Notes: generated by a model not told the origin, from the letters alone. 38,054 nt of DNA from an uncultured Lachnospiraceae bacterium (GCA_948470905.1 CAOKQK010000001.1:1-38054); one strand, 5' to 3'. Counted from the stretch's first letter, positions 15,723 through 24,541 are shown. A program made the numbers and translations.

Positions 15723-16897
15723 AAAAAGATATGCTGACAATTATAAAAAAAGAATTTGCCCGGTTTTTCGGGGATAGAAGAATGGTATTTATCACGGTTC
15801 TCATGCCGGGGCTTATGATCTATATTCTCTATACTTTTATGGGTAAGGGATTGATGAGGGAATTTTCCACGGATGATGCTTATGTGGCATCCGCCTATGT
15901 GCAGAATATGCCGGAGGAGCTGTCTTCTGCCCTGAGGGGGCTTTCCGTGGAGTGGGCAGAGCTTGCGGAGGGGGAAACGGAAGCCGCGAAGGCGGCTGTT
16001 ACGGCCAGGGAAGCGGACATGGTCCTGGTATTTCCGGCGGATTTCTCTGCAGTGGTGGCGGAGTATGAGGTGTCTGACGGCGCTGCCCCCAACGTGGAGA
16101 TTTATTACAATTCCACCGAGGCGGAATCCGCAAAGCTGTACAATGTGGTAGGCAGGGTCCTGGACGTCTACGAGCAGAGTATGGCGAACAAGTTTGATGT
16201 GAATGCGGGCAGCGGGACTTATGACCTGGCATCGGAGAAGGACGCCACAGGGCAGATGTTTGCCATGATGCTTCCCCTGCTGCTTATGACCTTTCTGTTC
16301 AGCGGCTGCAGTTCCATAGCGCCGGAGGCCATCGCAGGCGAGAAGGAAAGAGGCACTATCGCAACCCTGCTGGTAACGCCCATGAAAAGAAGCGCGCTTG
16401 CTCTGGGAAAGATCATCAGTCTGAGCGCGATCGCTTTGCTGGCGGGACTTTCCAGCTTTCTGGGAACCATGCTTTCTCTGCCGAATCTGATGGGCGGCGC
16501 GGAGACCGGTATGGATGCGTCGGTTTATGTGTTGTCTGATTATCTGCTGCTTCTTGGCATTATATTGACAACGGTGCTGGTATTGGTGGCTCTGATGTCC
16601 ATCATATCCGCCTGCGCAAAGAACATTAAGGAGGCCGGCACCGCAAATGCTCCGCTTATGATCGTGTCCATGGCAGTCAGCCTCAGCACCATGTTTGGCG
16701 GGACGGGGGAGAAGAATCTGGGACTGTTCTGCATTCCGCTCTATAACAGCGCACAGTGCATGCATGGCATTTTCTCCTTCCAGTATGTTCCGGGGCAGAT
16801 TGTGGTGACAATAGTGAGCAACCTGGTTTGCGCCCTTTTGCTGGCCTGGGTGCTGACGAGGCTATTCAACAGCGAGAAGGTTATGTTTGCGAAATAG
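15719..16897 (+). CDS. NatB-like ABC-2 permease
   Basis: 392 residues with the ABC-2 exporter plan. A first helix lies near 20-40 (MVFITVLMPGLMIYILYTF). A long extracytoplasmic domain (about 45-170) follows, then five helices from about 180 to the end. The loop GEKERGTIATLLVTPMKRS (about 205) is the classic ABC-2 coupling motif. It is translationally coupled to the NatA-like ATPase. It exports an unknown substrate; sodium, a drug or a peptide are all possible for the family. Confidence 0.82.
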   Translation: MKKDMLTIIKKEFARFFGDRRMVFITVLMPGLMIYILYTFMGKGLMREFSTDDAYVASAYVQNMPEELSSALRGLSVEWAELAEGETEAAKAAVTAREADMVLVFPADFSAVVAEYEVSDGAAPNVEIYYNSTEAESAKLYNVVGRVLDVYEQSMANKFDVNAGSGTYDLASEKDATGQMFAMMLPLLLMTFLFSGCSSIAPEAIAGEKERGTIATLLVTPMKRSALALGKIISLSAIALLAGLSSFLGTMLSLPNLMGGAETGMDASVYVLSDYLLLLGIILTTVLVLVALMSIISACAKNIKEAGTANAPLMIVSMAVSLSTMFGGTGEKNLGLFCIPLYNSAQCMHGIFSFQYVPGQIVVTIVSNLVCALLLAWVLTRLFNSEKVMFAK

Positions 16898-16935
16898 GGA
16901 GAAAAAGAGTGTGAGCGACAGATTTCCGGAAGCAC

Positions 16936-16963
16936 TTGTTTTTTTGATCAGCCGGTGTATAAT
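16936..16963 (+). promoter_or_regulatory. Possible promoter of the MATE gene
   Basis: TTGTTT (16936-16941), 16-nt spacer, TATAAT (16958-16963), 53 nt before the MATE start. Only the -10 box is strong. Confidence 0.45.
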
Positions 16964-17015
16964 GTTAAAGGCTGCCGCAGGAGGCGGTAATCGAAGGTGC
17001 GGGAAGGAATGAGTC

Positions 17016-18383
17016 ATGAAAACGTATGAAATGGATCTGAGAAGCGGTTCACTGTGGAAGAAAATCTTTGCATTCAGTGTGCCGCTGATGTTATCCAATA
17101 TTCTGCAGGTATTGTTCAATATGTCAGATGTGGCTGTGGTAGGTAAGTTTGCAGGTCCCATTGCCCTGGGGGCAGTGGGATCGACCAGCATACTGATCAC
17201 GCTGTTTACAGGGCTGCTCATAGGGCTTGCCAGCGGTGTCAATGCGCTCACGGCGCTTCATATCGGTTCCGGGAACGGGCGGGACCTGCAGGAAACGGTA
17301 CATACCTCCCTGATCCTTTGCTTTTCCATGGGTGTGATGATCATGGTCGTGGGGATTATTTTTTCTCAGGGTATTCTTGCGGTCATGCATACGAAAGAGG
17401 AGCTGATCTCCGACGCGGTACTCTATCTGAGAATCTATCTGCTGGGCATGCCTGCCCTGGGGCTGTACAATTTTGGAAATGCAGTGCTGAGCGCTGCCGG
17501 GGATACCAGGCGCCCTCTGTATTATCTCCTTTTTTCCGGGATTGTCAATGTATTGCTGAATCTTTTCTTTGTCATCCTGTGCAGGTGGGATGTGGCGGGT
17601 GTGGCGGCTGCCAGCGTGGTCTCCCAGTATCTGTCTGCGCTTCTGATCCTGGCAGTGCTGTTTCGGAGCCGGGAGGGATTTGCCCTGCGCCTGCATAATC
17701 TCAGGGTGGACAGGGAAAAGATGGGCAGGATCCTGCGGATCGGGATTCCTTCTTCCTTCCAGTATGCCCTTTTTGCCATTGCGAACCTTTTTGTACAGAC
17801 CAGCGTGAATTCCTTTGATCATGTGATGGTAGAGGGAAATTCGGCGGCGGCAAATGCCGATCCGCTGGTCTATGATATGATGGCGGCTTTTTACACGGCT
17901 TGTTCCAGCTTTATTGCCCAGAATTTCGGGGCCGGGAAGCGTGACAGGATCCTGAAAAGCTTTTTGATCTGTCTTTTATATTCTTTTCTTACCGGTCTGA
18001 TTGCAGGTGTGGGGATTTATGTGTTCCGATATCCTTTTCTGGCCCTTTTTACCAATGAGAAAGCGGTTGTGGAAGCGGGGATATACCGCCTGTCCGTGAT
18101 GGCGCTGTCGTATTCCGTGTCGGCGTTTATGGATTGTTCCATCGCGGCGTCCAGGGGACTGGGCAAAAGCGTGCTTCCCACGGTCATTGTCATTATGGGC
18201 TCCTGCGTATTTCGTGTCGTCTGGATCTATACGGTCTTTGCCTGTTTCGGAACCATACAGTCCCTGTATCTGCTGTACGTGTTCTCATGGCTGGTCACGG
18301 CAGCGGCAGAGCTGGCATATTTCGCTGTGGTCTACAGGAAGACGGCGCAGAGGGTTCCTGCTGAGGAAGTCAGCCGGGAATAG
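17016..18383 (+). CDS. MATE family efflux transporter
   Basis: 455 residues with about twelve membrane helices in two similar halves. The start (GSLWKKIFAFSVPLMLSNIL then QVLFNMSDVAVVGKF) and the second half (PSSFQYALFAIANLFVQTSV, AFYTACSSFIAQNFGAGKRD) carry the usual MATE features. These transporters exchange sodium or protons for drugs or metabolites. GGAAGGA precedes the ATG. It has its own likely promoter and ends immediately before the convergent MgtC stop. The substrate cannot be read from sequence. Confidence 0.92.
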   Translation: MKTYEMDLRSGSLWKKIFAFSVPLMLSNILQVLFNMSDVAVVGKFAGPIALGAVGSTSILITLFTGLLIGLASGVNALTALHIGSGNGRDLQETVHTSLILCFSMGVMIMVVGIIFSQGILAVMHTKEELISDAVLYLRIYLLGMPALGLYNFGNAVLSAAGDTRRPLYYLLFSGIVNVLLNLFFVILCRWDVAGVAAASVVSQYLSALLILAVLFRSREGFALRLHNLRVDREKMGRILRIGIPSSFQYALFAIANLFVQTSVNSFDHVMVEGNSAAANADPLVYDMMAAFYTACSSFIAQNFGAGKRDRILKSFLICLLYSFLTGLIAGVGIYVFRYPFLALFTNEKAVVEAGIYRLSVMALSYSVSAFMDCSIAASRGLGKSVLPTVIVIMGSCVFRVVWIYTVFACFGTIQSLYLLYVFSWLVTAAAELAYFAVVYRKTAQRVPAEEVSRE

Positions 18384-19064
18384 CTACAGCTCATTTATCA
18401 TCCCAACGCCCTTTATTTCCTGCAGGCTGTGTAAATAGGCATCTTTGTGGGTGCCTTTGGGAATCTTGAAGGTGGTAACAATCTGAAAATACTGTCCCTT
18501 TGCCTTTGGCTTATCTACCACGAAAGTGTCGATAAAGCAATGGTCTTCTTTTAATTTCCGGGAGATGAGCGTGATCTCCCTTCCGGTGGCGGCTTCGATA
18601 TAAAGAGTCATGTACCGGGAATGCTTATAGACCTTGTTCTCTATGTAGGGCACAAAATGCACGCCCACGAGCCAGAGCGCGGTCAGCAGTACCGCGCCGT
18701 CCACGAATCCGATCCCTATGGCAAGTCCGATGCAGGCGCAGGTCCATATGCTGGCGGCGGAAGTGAGTCCTTTGATCTGATGTCCGGCTACAAGGATGGA
18801 GCCGGCGCCCAGGAATCCCACACCGCTGATGACCTGTGCGGCGATCCTGGAAATGTCGAGCCGTCCGGGATAGAGCGCTTCCAGGTATTGCTCCAGGAGC
18901 ATGACCATTGTGGAGCCAAGGCATACGGTGATAGTGGTTCTGGCCCCGCCGCCCCGTCGCTTCGCGCCCCTGTCGATCCCGATAACCATGCCGACCGCAA
19001 GGGACAGCACCATTCGGAATACAATATTAATCCATGTCCATTCTGAGAATATAAGTGTAAACAT
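18384..19064 (-). CDS. MgtC/SapB family membrane protein
   Basis: 226 residues from the ATG at 19064, which has AGAGGCGG upstream; an ATG 27 codons further upstream (19145) lacks a site. Four to five helices carry the family motifs VIGIDRGAKRRGGGARTTI, QVISGVGFLGAGSI and GLTSAASIWTCACIGLAIG. A soluble C-terminal ACT-like region follows (about 150-226). In other bacteria MgtC proteins are linked to magnesium limitation and to restraint of the F-ATPase. The 3' end abuts the MATE gene. Confidence 0.88.
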   Translation of the reverse strand: MFTLIFSEWTWINIVFRMVLSLAVGMVIGIDRGAKRRGGGARTTITVCLGSTMVMLLEQYLEALYPGRLDISRIAAQVISGVGFLGAGSILVAGHQIKGLTSAASIWTCACIGLAIGIGFVDGAVLLTALWLVGVHFVPYIENKVYKHSRYMTLYIEAATGREITLISRKLKEDHCFIDTFVVDKPKAKGQYFQIVTTFKIPKGTHKDAYLHSLQEIKGVGMINEL

Positions 19065-19230
19065 ATTGACCGCCTCTGCATATCTGAATTGCCTGTCAGG
19101 TTGATTCCTAAATAGATATCCACCAACACACTCCATATTTGTCAATAACAGTTGTACAACATTTACTCCAGGGAAGCTCGCCTATAGGCTGGATGACAAC
19201 TCCTCCATAGAATCCCGATTTCTCAGTACC

Positions 19231-19259
19231 ATTATAACTTGTTTTTAACGGGTACACAA
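19231..19259 (-). promoter_or_regulatory. Probable promoter of the MgtC gene
   Basis: On the minus strand, TTGTGT (19259-19254), a 17-nt spacer and TATAAT (19236-19231). The leader to the start at 19064 would be about 160 nt. Confidence 0.5.
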
Positions 19260-19374
19260 TTCCCAAAAGAGAAAATCATTTCTTTGATTCAATCATAAGA
19301 AGATTCTATGATAGGAAATTCAGTACTTATTACGAATATGGAATTTTGAAGCAGCAGAATATGCAAAATAATGC

Positions 19375-19405
19375 TTGACCGTGACCTTGGGTAATCCTGT
19401 AAGAT
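19375..19405 (+). promoter_or_regulatory. Possible MerR-type promoter with long spacer
   Basis: TTGACC (19375-19380), 19-nt spacer, TAAGAT (19400-19405). An overlong 19-nt spacer is the hallmark of promoters activated by MerR proteins through DNA untwisting. This one lies 65 nt ahead of a MerR-type gene, so autoregulation is likely. Confidence 0.45.
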
Positions 19406-19470
19406 AATGATAAGGAACCGGTTTTTAATTTTTGACAGTTATTTTGCATGCAGGAGAGGACTTAGAGAAG

Positions 19471-20748
19471 ATGAAAAAAGAAAAACTTTATACAGCGGGG
19501 GAGATGGCAAGGCTTGCGGGAGTATCGCTGCGCACGATCCGGTTTTATGACAGAAAGGGCATTCTGAAGCCGGTGGCATGCTCCGAAGCCGGGTACCGCT
19601 ATTATGACAGGGATTCCGTTGTCAGGCTTCAGCGTATACTGATGCTGAAATATCTGGGATTTTCCTTACGGCAGATAGCGGAAATGGCAGAGGAGGGGGC
19701 GGGAGTGGAGGTGCAGCTGGCGCAGCAGAAGGCCCTGCTGAAAATGCACAGGCAGAAGCTGGAGGAGATGATCAGCGCCATTGAGATCATGGAGAAAAGC
19801 GGAGAGGAGGAACGGTGGGATTATCTGCTGCGTCTGCTGAACCTGCTGACAGATGATGAAAAGATAAGGCGGCAGTACGAGAAAGCGGACAATCTGGAAA
19901 GACGGATCCGGCTGCATGATTACAGCACCGCCCCACAGGATTGGATGGACTGGGTATATGAAAGGCTGAACCTGAGCCCGGGCGGCAGCATCCTGGAGAT
20001 AGGCTGCGGAAACGGCATGCTGTGGCAGAAAAATATACAGAAGCTGCCCCGGGATCTGCACTTGGTGCTGACAGACGCATCGGAGGGGATGCTGGAGCAG
20101 GCGCGAGGCAATCTGGCTCCTTATGAAAGCCTGATAAAGGAAAGGCAGATCTGCGTGGAATACCGTGTTGTGGATGCGGAAAGCCTGCAATTGTCGGCAG
20201 ACAGTTATGATCATATCATTGCGAACCATATGCTGTATTGTGTGGAGAACAGGGATGAATGCCTTCGGGAAATTGCAAAGGCATTAAAGCCCACAGGCAC
20301 TTTTGCCTGTTCCACCATCGGGGGGCGGCATATGGAGGAGCTGCATGAGATAGTGAAAGCTTTTGACGAACGTATCGAGATGCCCTATATGAAGCTGACA
20401 GGGGGCTTTCGTCTGGAAAACGGCAGGCAGCAGCTGGAAAAATATTTTTCTGTGGTGGAATGTGAGAGACAGGAGAACAGCCTGCTCGTGAACAACGCAG
20501 ATGCCATCTATGCGTATGTGTACTCGTATCCCGGAAATGCGCCCTGCATTTTGGAGCAGAGGGGGGAGGAATTCCGGCGGATGCTGGAGGAAAGGCTGGA
20601 ACGGGAAGGCGCTTTGCATATCAGGAAAGACCAGGGGATGTTTCTCTGTAAAGGGGGAGCTGCAGACAAAGCCTGCAGAGGGATCGTTGGAGTAAAAAAC
20701 AGTCATGAAACGGATACGCCCGGGAAGGGATTTTCAGCGGTGGTCTGA
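19471..20748 (+). CDS. MerR regulator fused to a SAM-dependent methyltransferase
   Basis: 425 residues from the ATG at 19471. An N-terminal MerR DNA-binding domain (about 1-70) shows YTAGEMARLAGVSLRTIRFY then DRKGILKP and YRYYDRDSV. A dimerisation coiled coil covers about 75-125. From about 135 a class I methyltransferase follows, with motif I ILEIGCGNG (about 174), LVLTDASEGMLEQAR, YDHIIANHMLYCV and ALKPTGTFACSTIG. MerR proteins usually carry ligand-binding C-termini, so here the enzyme domain may serve as sensor (SAM or substrate) or the protein may be bifunctional. The next gene is a paralogue of the methyltransferase half. AGGAGAGGA lies 10 nt upstream. Confidence 0.85.
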   Translation: MKKEKLYTAGEMARLAGVSLRTIRFYDRKGILKPVACSEAGYRYYDRDSVVRLQRILMLKYLGFSLRQIAEMAEEGAGVEVQLAQQKALLKMHRQKLEEMISAIEIMEKSGEEERWDYLLRLLNLLTDDEKIRRQYEKADNLERRIRLHDYSTAPQDWMDWVYERLNLSPGGSILEIGCGNGMLWQKNIQKLPRDLHLVLTDASEGMLEQARGNLAPYESLIKERQICVEYRVVDAESLQLSADSYDHIIANHMLYCVENRDECLREIAKALKPTGTFACSTIGGRHMEELHEIVKAFDERIEMPYMKLTGGFRLENGRQQLEKYFSVVECERQENSLLVNNADAIYAYVYSYPGNAPCILEQRGEEFRRMLEERLEREGALHIRKDQGMFLCKGGAADKACRGIVGVKNSHETDTPGKGFSAVV

Positions 20749-20781
20749 ACCGATGAAAAATCCTTCCAGACGGGCGTACCG
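20711..20781 (+). promoter_or_regulatory. Long imperfect inverted repeat over the 3' end of the MerR-methyltransferase gene
   Basis: CGGATACGCCCGGGAAGG with ATTTT (20711-20734) pairs with AAAATCCTTCC and CGGGCGTACCG (20757-20781), with a few mismatches and a bulge. It includes the last dozen codons and lies just before the RBS of the next methyltransferase. There is no T-run on the + strand, so a processing or attenuation role is a guess. Confidence 0.5.
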
Positions 20782-20802
20782 GAATGAAGGAGGAAGCAGA
20801 AG

Positions 20803-21633
20803 ATGATCAATATTAACAACATGTCAGATAAGGACGTAATAAAGGAACAGTACAAAAACACGGACAATCTCAGAAGACGGAAAAGCCTGCATGAAAAATA
20901 CAGTGTCAATAAGATTGGCTTTCAGAGGTGGATGTTTGAACAATATCCTTTTCGTGCAAAGATCAGGATCCTGGAATTGGGGAGCGGCAGAGGCGAGCTG
21001 TGGGAGTATTATTGGGAAGATCAAGTGCTTCAGAGCTATGAAATGGATATCACAATATCGGATTTCTCCGAAGGAATGGTGGATCATCTGCGGCAGTATC
21101 ATGCGGGCAGAAAGATATCTGTGGAGAAAATCGACATATTGGATATCCCGTTTGAAAAAGACACTTTTGACCTTGTCATCGCAAACTCCATGCTGTATCA
21201 CGTGCGGGACATTGACCGGGCGCTTTCGGAGGTGAAGCGTATCTTGAAAAAGGATGGTTCGTTTTACTGTTCCACACTTGGAATGAACGGAATGACACAA
21301 TATCTGTATCATGCCCTGGATGATCTGGGCATTCCGTGCGGCCATGGGTCCGATCTGTCATTTACGCTGCAGAACGGGATGCAGCTGCTCAGAAAACAGT
21401 TTGACCGGGTGGAGCGGCGGGATTATGAAGATGCCCTGAGGATCGACCGGGTGGAGGATTATGTAGAGTATATATATTCCATGGCTTCCATGCGCGGGCT
21501 TGACCGGAAAAATTATGACAGGCTGCTGGAGTATTTTAACGCCCGAAAATCTGACGGGTATCTGTATGTGCCCAAGGAATACGGGATGTTTGTGGCGGAA
21601 AATGGGCGAGGCGGCATTTCCGGCGAGCGGTAG
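20803..21633 (+). CDS. SAM-dependent methyltransferase, paralogue of the MerR fusion
   Basis: 276 residues. A class I methyltransferase with motif I ILELGSGRGEL (about 56), ISDFSEGMVDHLR, FDLVIANSMLYHVRDIDRAL and VKRILKKDGSFYCSTLG. The opening EQYKNTDNLRRRKSLHEKYS matches RQYEKADNLERRIRLHDYS in the preceding fusion, and the order of motifs is the same. It is therefore a duplicate of the enzyme module without the DNA-binding domain. AAGGAGG precedes the ATG; it starts 54 nt after the fusion gene. The substrate is unknown; a small molecule is more likely than DNA or protein. Confidence 0.85.
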   Translation: MININNMSDKDVIKEQYKNTDNLRRRKSLHEKYSVNKIGFQRWMFEQYPFRAKIRILELGSGRGELWEYYWEDQVLQSYEMDITISDFSEGMVDHLRQYHAGRKISVEKIDILDIPFEKDTFDLVIANSMLYHVRDIDRALSEVKRILKKDGSFYCSTLGMNGMTQYLYHALDDLGIPCGHGSDLSFTLQNGMQLLRKQFDRVERRDYEDALRIDRVEDYVEYIYSMASMRGLDRKNYDRLLEYFNARKSDGYLYVPKEYGMFVAENGRGGISGER

Positions 21634-21672
21634 TCTTGTAGTCTGGCATTCTTAAAATACATGATTACCGTA

Positions 21673-21701
21673 TTGACTTGATAGTGTTATTGCGTTATAA
21701 T
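21673..21701 (+). promoter_or_regulatory. Promoter of the small secreted protein/lipoprotein unit
   Basis: TTGACT (21673-21678), 17-nt spacer, TATAAT (21696-21701). The leader to the ATG at 21869 is about 160 nt and holds no ORF of note. Confidence 0.65.
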
Positions 21702-21868
21702 CAAAACACAAATGAGGAAGCTTCCATCATAATGCTATGATAATTTTATATCGTATTATAATGAACCGGATTGAAAAGTAAGAGTTTCATCAGGTTTGTT
21801 AAGTTCGGCTGCAGCTGAATAGAAACAGGAAACCAGGTCTGTTACATTTATAATGGAGGGATTTTTAT

Positions 21869-22213
21869 ATGAGAAAAAACAGGATTAAAAGTTTAATACT
21901 GACTGCTGCATTTGCGATAGGGGTGGGAGTAACCGGCATTACAGCAACGGCGCAGGCAGCAGAGGAGAGGGGCGTTTTGAAAGCAGCTTGCGACCATTTT
22001 ATGGTGCATTGGAAGGATGAGGTTTCTTATGATACTCGGGACAACAATAGGTTTACCCATACAAAATATATAATGCATTTATACTATTGCGCTATATGTG
22101 GTTATACATCTGGAGATGAGGTGGTAGTTGAGGTCGTTGAAGAAGAACATGATTTGGTGTACAATTATGTAGAAGATAAGTATGAATGTAGACATTGCGA
22201 TTATTGGGAATAA
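21869..22213 (+). CDS. Small secreted protein with two CxxC-type pairs
   Basis: 114 residues. A signal peptide (MRKNRIKSLILTAAFAIGVG then VTGITATAQA) is followed by a mature part of about 85 residues. This contains CDHFMVHW, then YYCAICGYTSGDE and a terminal YECRHCDYWE. Two CxxC knuckles in a secreted protein suggest a metal site or disulfides. I do not recognise a named family. It shares the plan, not clear sequence, with the protein at 24638. GGAGGG precedes the ATG. The solute-binding lipoprotein follows after 29 nt, so they form an operon. It is AT-rich relative to that lipoprotein gene. Confidence 0.75.
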   Translation: MRKNRIKSLILTAAFAIGVGVTGITATAQAAEERGVLKAACDHFMVHWKDEVSYDTRDNNRFTHTKYIMHLYYCAICGYTSGDEVVVEVVEEEHDLVYNYVEDKYECRHCDYWE

Positions 22214-22242
22214 GCTGAAACAGGCAGGGGAGGGCTGCGATA

Positions 22243-24330
22243 ATGAGACATAACCATAAGTTTTTCAGCATTTTCTGTATCCTGTTAAGCGGCCTGATCG
22301 CGCTGGCGGCCTGCGGGGGGAAAGAGAAGGACTTGCAGCCCTCCCCGTCCGGAACGGAGGGGCAGCCCTCTCTTTCTGGCGGAGATAATACAGAGGTGGA
22401 GGTGGACGAGGAGGCTTTCTATGATGTGGCATCTGAGCTGAAGAAGGGGAGATTCCTGGGCATGCAGTATTGGCAGGGAGAGCCGGTGCAGCTGTGGATG
22501 TCGGAGCCAACGGCAGAGGATGGACAGGCAGTTGTCTCTGTGTACATGTATTACAGGGATGGGACGCGGGAAACCTGCATAGAGAGGATAAGCGAGTCTG
22601 CTGCCAGGATGATCTATATCAGGGATGCGGAAGGCTGCTGCTATACTGTGAGCGGAGACGGCGACAATAAAAAGGTTGCCAGGCTGGACAATACTGGCAA
22701 GGCCCAGTACACCGTCCAGCTGAAAGGGAGCCTGAGGGACCTCTGTGCGCTGGCGGACGGAAGGCTGGCGCTTCTGACCTATGGAGGCAGCACGTCAGGA
22801 GGGTATGACCTTTTTCTGTTGGATACAAAAGGAAATCTTACCGCTGTCTTTCAGGCAGAGAGTATGTTGAGTCCTGTTTTGGGGGCGTCAGAGAAAGAAG
22901 TCCTGCTTCTGGAGGGCGATTACGTGTATCGGGTCAACCTCAAGGATGGGAAGAAGGAGCAGATTTATTCCTTCCGGCAGACCGCTTATGACATGAAAAA
23001 GGATCTCGCTGTAGTTAGTGATATACAGGACTTTCACATGGGGACAGATGGCAGCTTCGGAATTCTCCGGGCAGGGCGTCATGGCAGCGGAAAATGCGAG
23101 ACAGTGAAATTGGTGGCAGTGAACGAGAGCAGGAAGGATGTGGTCCTGCGGACCACGTATATCATAGAGCAGGAGACTTGGCTGAAGGAACGGATACTGG
23201 AGTTCAACGATTCTCAGGAGGAATACAGGGTTGTCATTGATGCCTATGAGAATGGGGGCGACCTGGATGATTTTGTCATGTCTACCGGTGTGGAGCTTGC
23301 CACCGGGAAGGGGCCGGAAATCCTGATGGGGAGCGTCCTGGCAGATTCGGTAAGCGGGCTGATAGAAAAGGGCATTCTTATGGATCTTGCACCTTTGATG
23401 GAGCAGTCCGGGATCAGGGAGGAGGATTATTTCCCTGTCACGTTTGACCTGTGGAGGACGGGGGACAGCGTATATTGTCTTTTTTATAATTTGTGGGTGA
23501 AAGAGCAGCTGATGAGCACGGCAGTATTGGGTGATAGGAGGGAGCCTTCCATAGAGGGGCTGGCGGATGCCATGCTGGCATACCCTGAGAATGCGGCATA
23601 TGGTGGTTCCTGGTATTCCGCAGATAATATCCTGCAGGAATTACTGGAAGGTTCGGAGACGCTGTGGGGAATGGTGGACTTGGAAAAGGGAACCTGCGAT
23701 TTTGGCGGGGAGTTGTTTGGGAAGCTTCTGGAGGCGGCGAAGCGCTACCAATATGATGAGAGAAACAACTTTCCTAAAGTTACATCCGATAAGTATTTAT
23801 CCACAATCCATACAATATACTATAATTTTCGCACCAGGGCAGAGGAGGAGGCACGCGGATTCGCGTCTGCAGGTACCTTGTTTGACGATGGCAGCCATCC
23901 GGTTCCGGCAATAGCGCAATCAAGATATAAGTCGCTGATGCTTAATGCCAATGCTGCCAATCGGGACGGAGCATGGGAGTTTGTGAAGTTTATCTTAAGT
24001 GACGAGGCACAGGAAAAATTGGCGGAAAAGGCCGAATTGCCGGTAAAAAAGAGTGTTTTTAAAGCACAGATGGAAAGGGAAATTGAGGATGGGTTGTCAA
24101 AGGATGTTTCGGTAAAAGTTTTCGATGGCCCCCTGACAAAAGAACGGGCGGACGAGATAGAGGAATTCCTTGAGAATGCCCGGGCGCTGCCCTATAAGAC
24201 AGAGCCCATACTTGCCATTATCCGGGAGGAGGCTAAGGAATATTTTAACGGCAATAAAAGCAAAGAGCAGGTGGCAGAAATCATAGAGAACCGGGTGCAG
24301 CTGTATCTGGATGAGCAGAGGAAGAAGTAG
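22243..24330 (+). CDS. Lipoprotein: propeller-like region fused to a family 1 solute-binding domain
   Basis: 695 residues, paralogous over its whole length to the protein at 7066. Signal peptide with lipobox LAAC (Cys24). The N-terminal region (about 50-290) has beta-strand units such as RLDNTGKAQYTVQLKGS and LFLLDTKGNLTAVF. The solute-binding part from about 300 shows WLKERILEFNDSQEEYRVVI, GKGPEILMGSVL, LAPLMEQSGIREEDYFPVTF and NRDGAWEFVKFILSDEAQ, and ends ENRVQLYLDEQ. GGGGAGG precedes the ATG. It is co-transcribed with the small Cys-containing secreted protein. No permease gene is near. It may serve as a receptor rather than a transporter component. Confidence 0.82.
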   Translation: MRHNHKFFSIFCILLSGLIALAACGGKEKDLQPSPSGTEGQPSLSGGDNTEVEVDEEAFYDVASELKKGRFLGMQYWQGEPVQLWMSEPTAEDGQAVVSVYMYYRDGTRETCIERISESAARMIYIRDAEGCCYTVSGDGDNKKVARLDNTGKAQYTVQLKGSLRDLCALADGRLALLTYGGSTSGGYDLFLLDTKGNLTAVFQAESMLSPVLGASEKEVLLLEGDYVYRVNLKDGKKEQIYSFRQTAYDMKKDLAVVSDIQDFHMGTDGSFGILRAGRHGSGKCETVKLVAVNESRKDVVLRTTYIIEQETWLKERILEFNDSQEEYRVVIDAYENGGDLDDFVMSTGVELATGKGPEILMGSVLADSVSGLIEKGILMDLAPLMEQSGIREEDYFPVTFDLWRTGDSVYCLFYNLWVKEQLMSTAVLGDRREPSIEGLADAMLAYPENAAYGGSWYSADNILQELLEGSETLWGMVDLEKGTCDFGGELFGKLLEAAKRYQYDERNNFPKVTSDKYLSTIHTIYYNFRTRAEEEARGFASAGTLFDDGSHPVPAIAQSRYKSLMLNANAANRDGAWEFVKFILSDEAQEKLAEKAELPVKKSVFKAQMEREIEDGLSKDVSVKVFDGPLTKERADEIEEFLENARALPYKTEPILAIIREEAKEYFNGNKSKEQVAEIIENRVQLYLDEQRKK

Positions 24331-24333
24331 GGG

Positions 24334-24382
24334 GGCTGGTCGGTCGGATGTGTGCCGCCTTATGGCGCAAAGCGGAGAGGGG
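24334..24382 (+). repeat. Duplicated intergenic block, copy 1 (partner at 25141)
   Basis: GGCTGGTCGGTCGGATGTGT then GCCGCCTTATGGCGCAAAGC and GGAGAGGG is repeated at 25141-25188 with three differences. Here it follows a lipoprotein stop; the partner lies in a leader that ends in an attenuator-like hairpin. Confidence 0.75.
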
Positions 24383-24416
24383 GCAGGGAGCTGAGATATT
24401 TTTACTACTTTTTCTC

Positions 24417-24541
24417 TTTACAGATAGAAGCGGATGGTATATAATGAAGACATGGAAAGGTTAAAACTGCAGGAAATGATGTATTCCTATTATATATTTG
24501 CAGAATGCGGAATCGGAGGATTTGCTGTCTATACTGCCTGA
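24417..24541 (+). promoter_or_regulatory. Promoter followed by a conserved, apparently leaderless micro-ORF
   Basis: TTTACA (24417-24422), 17-nt spacer, TATAAT (24440-24445). An ATG stands only 6 nt after the -10 box (24452) and opens a 29-codon ORF to a TGA at 24541 (MERLKLQEMMYSYYIFAECG...). The same promoter spacing, ATG position and LQxMxxSxxxFAECG pattern recur at 26836-26984. A leader peptide or a retained duplicate are both possible. The next gene starts at 24638. Confidence 0.55.

Larger units (their letters stand above)
19146..19470. other. Divergent intergenic region with promoters for mgtC-like and merR-like genes
   Basis: No gene seen. It holds the two promoters listed separately. 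The roughly 165-nt leader of the MgtC gene contains the palindrome GTTGTACAAC. I see no match to the M-box magnesium riboswitch. Confidence 0.5.

Noticed and set aside
15692-16765. 357-codon ORF on the minus strand over the NatB-like permease
   Set aside because: Rich in His/Gln/Arg, with no domain and no start site; a shadow of the permease coding strand.
19065-19259. M-box magnesium riboswitch before the MgtC gene
   Set aside because: The leader is long enough, but I could not find the conserved M-box core; only a short palindrome is visible.
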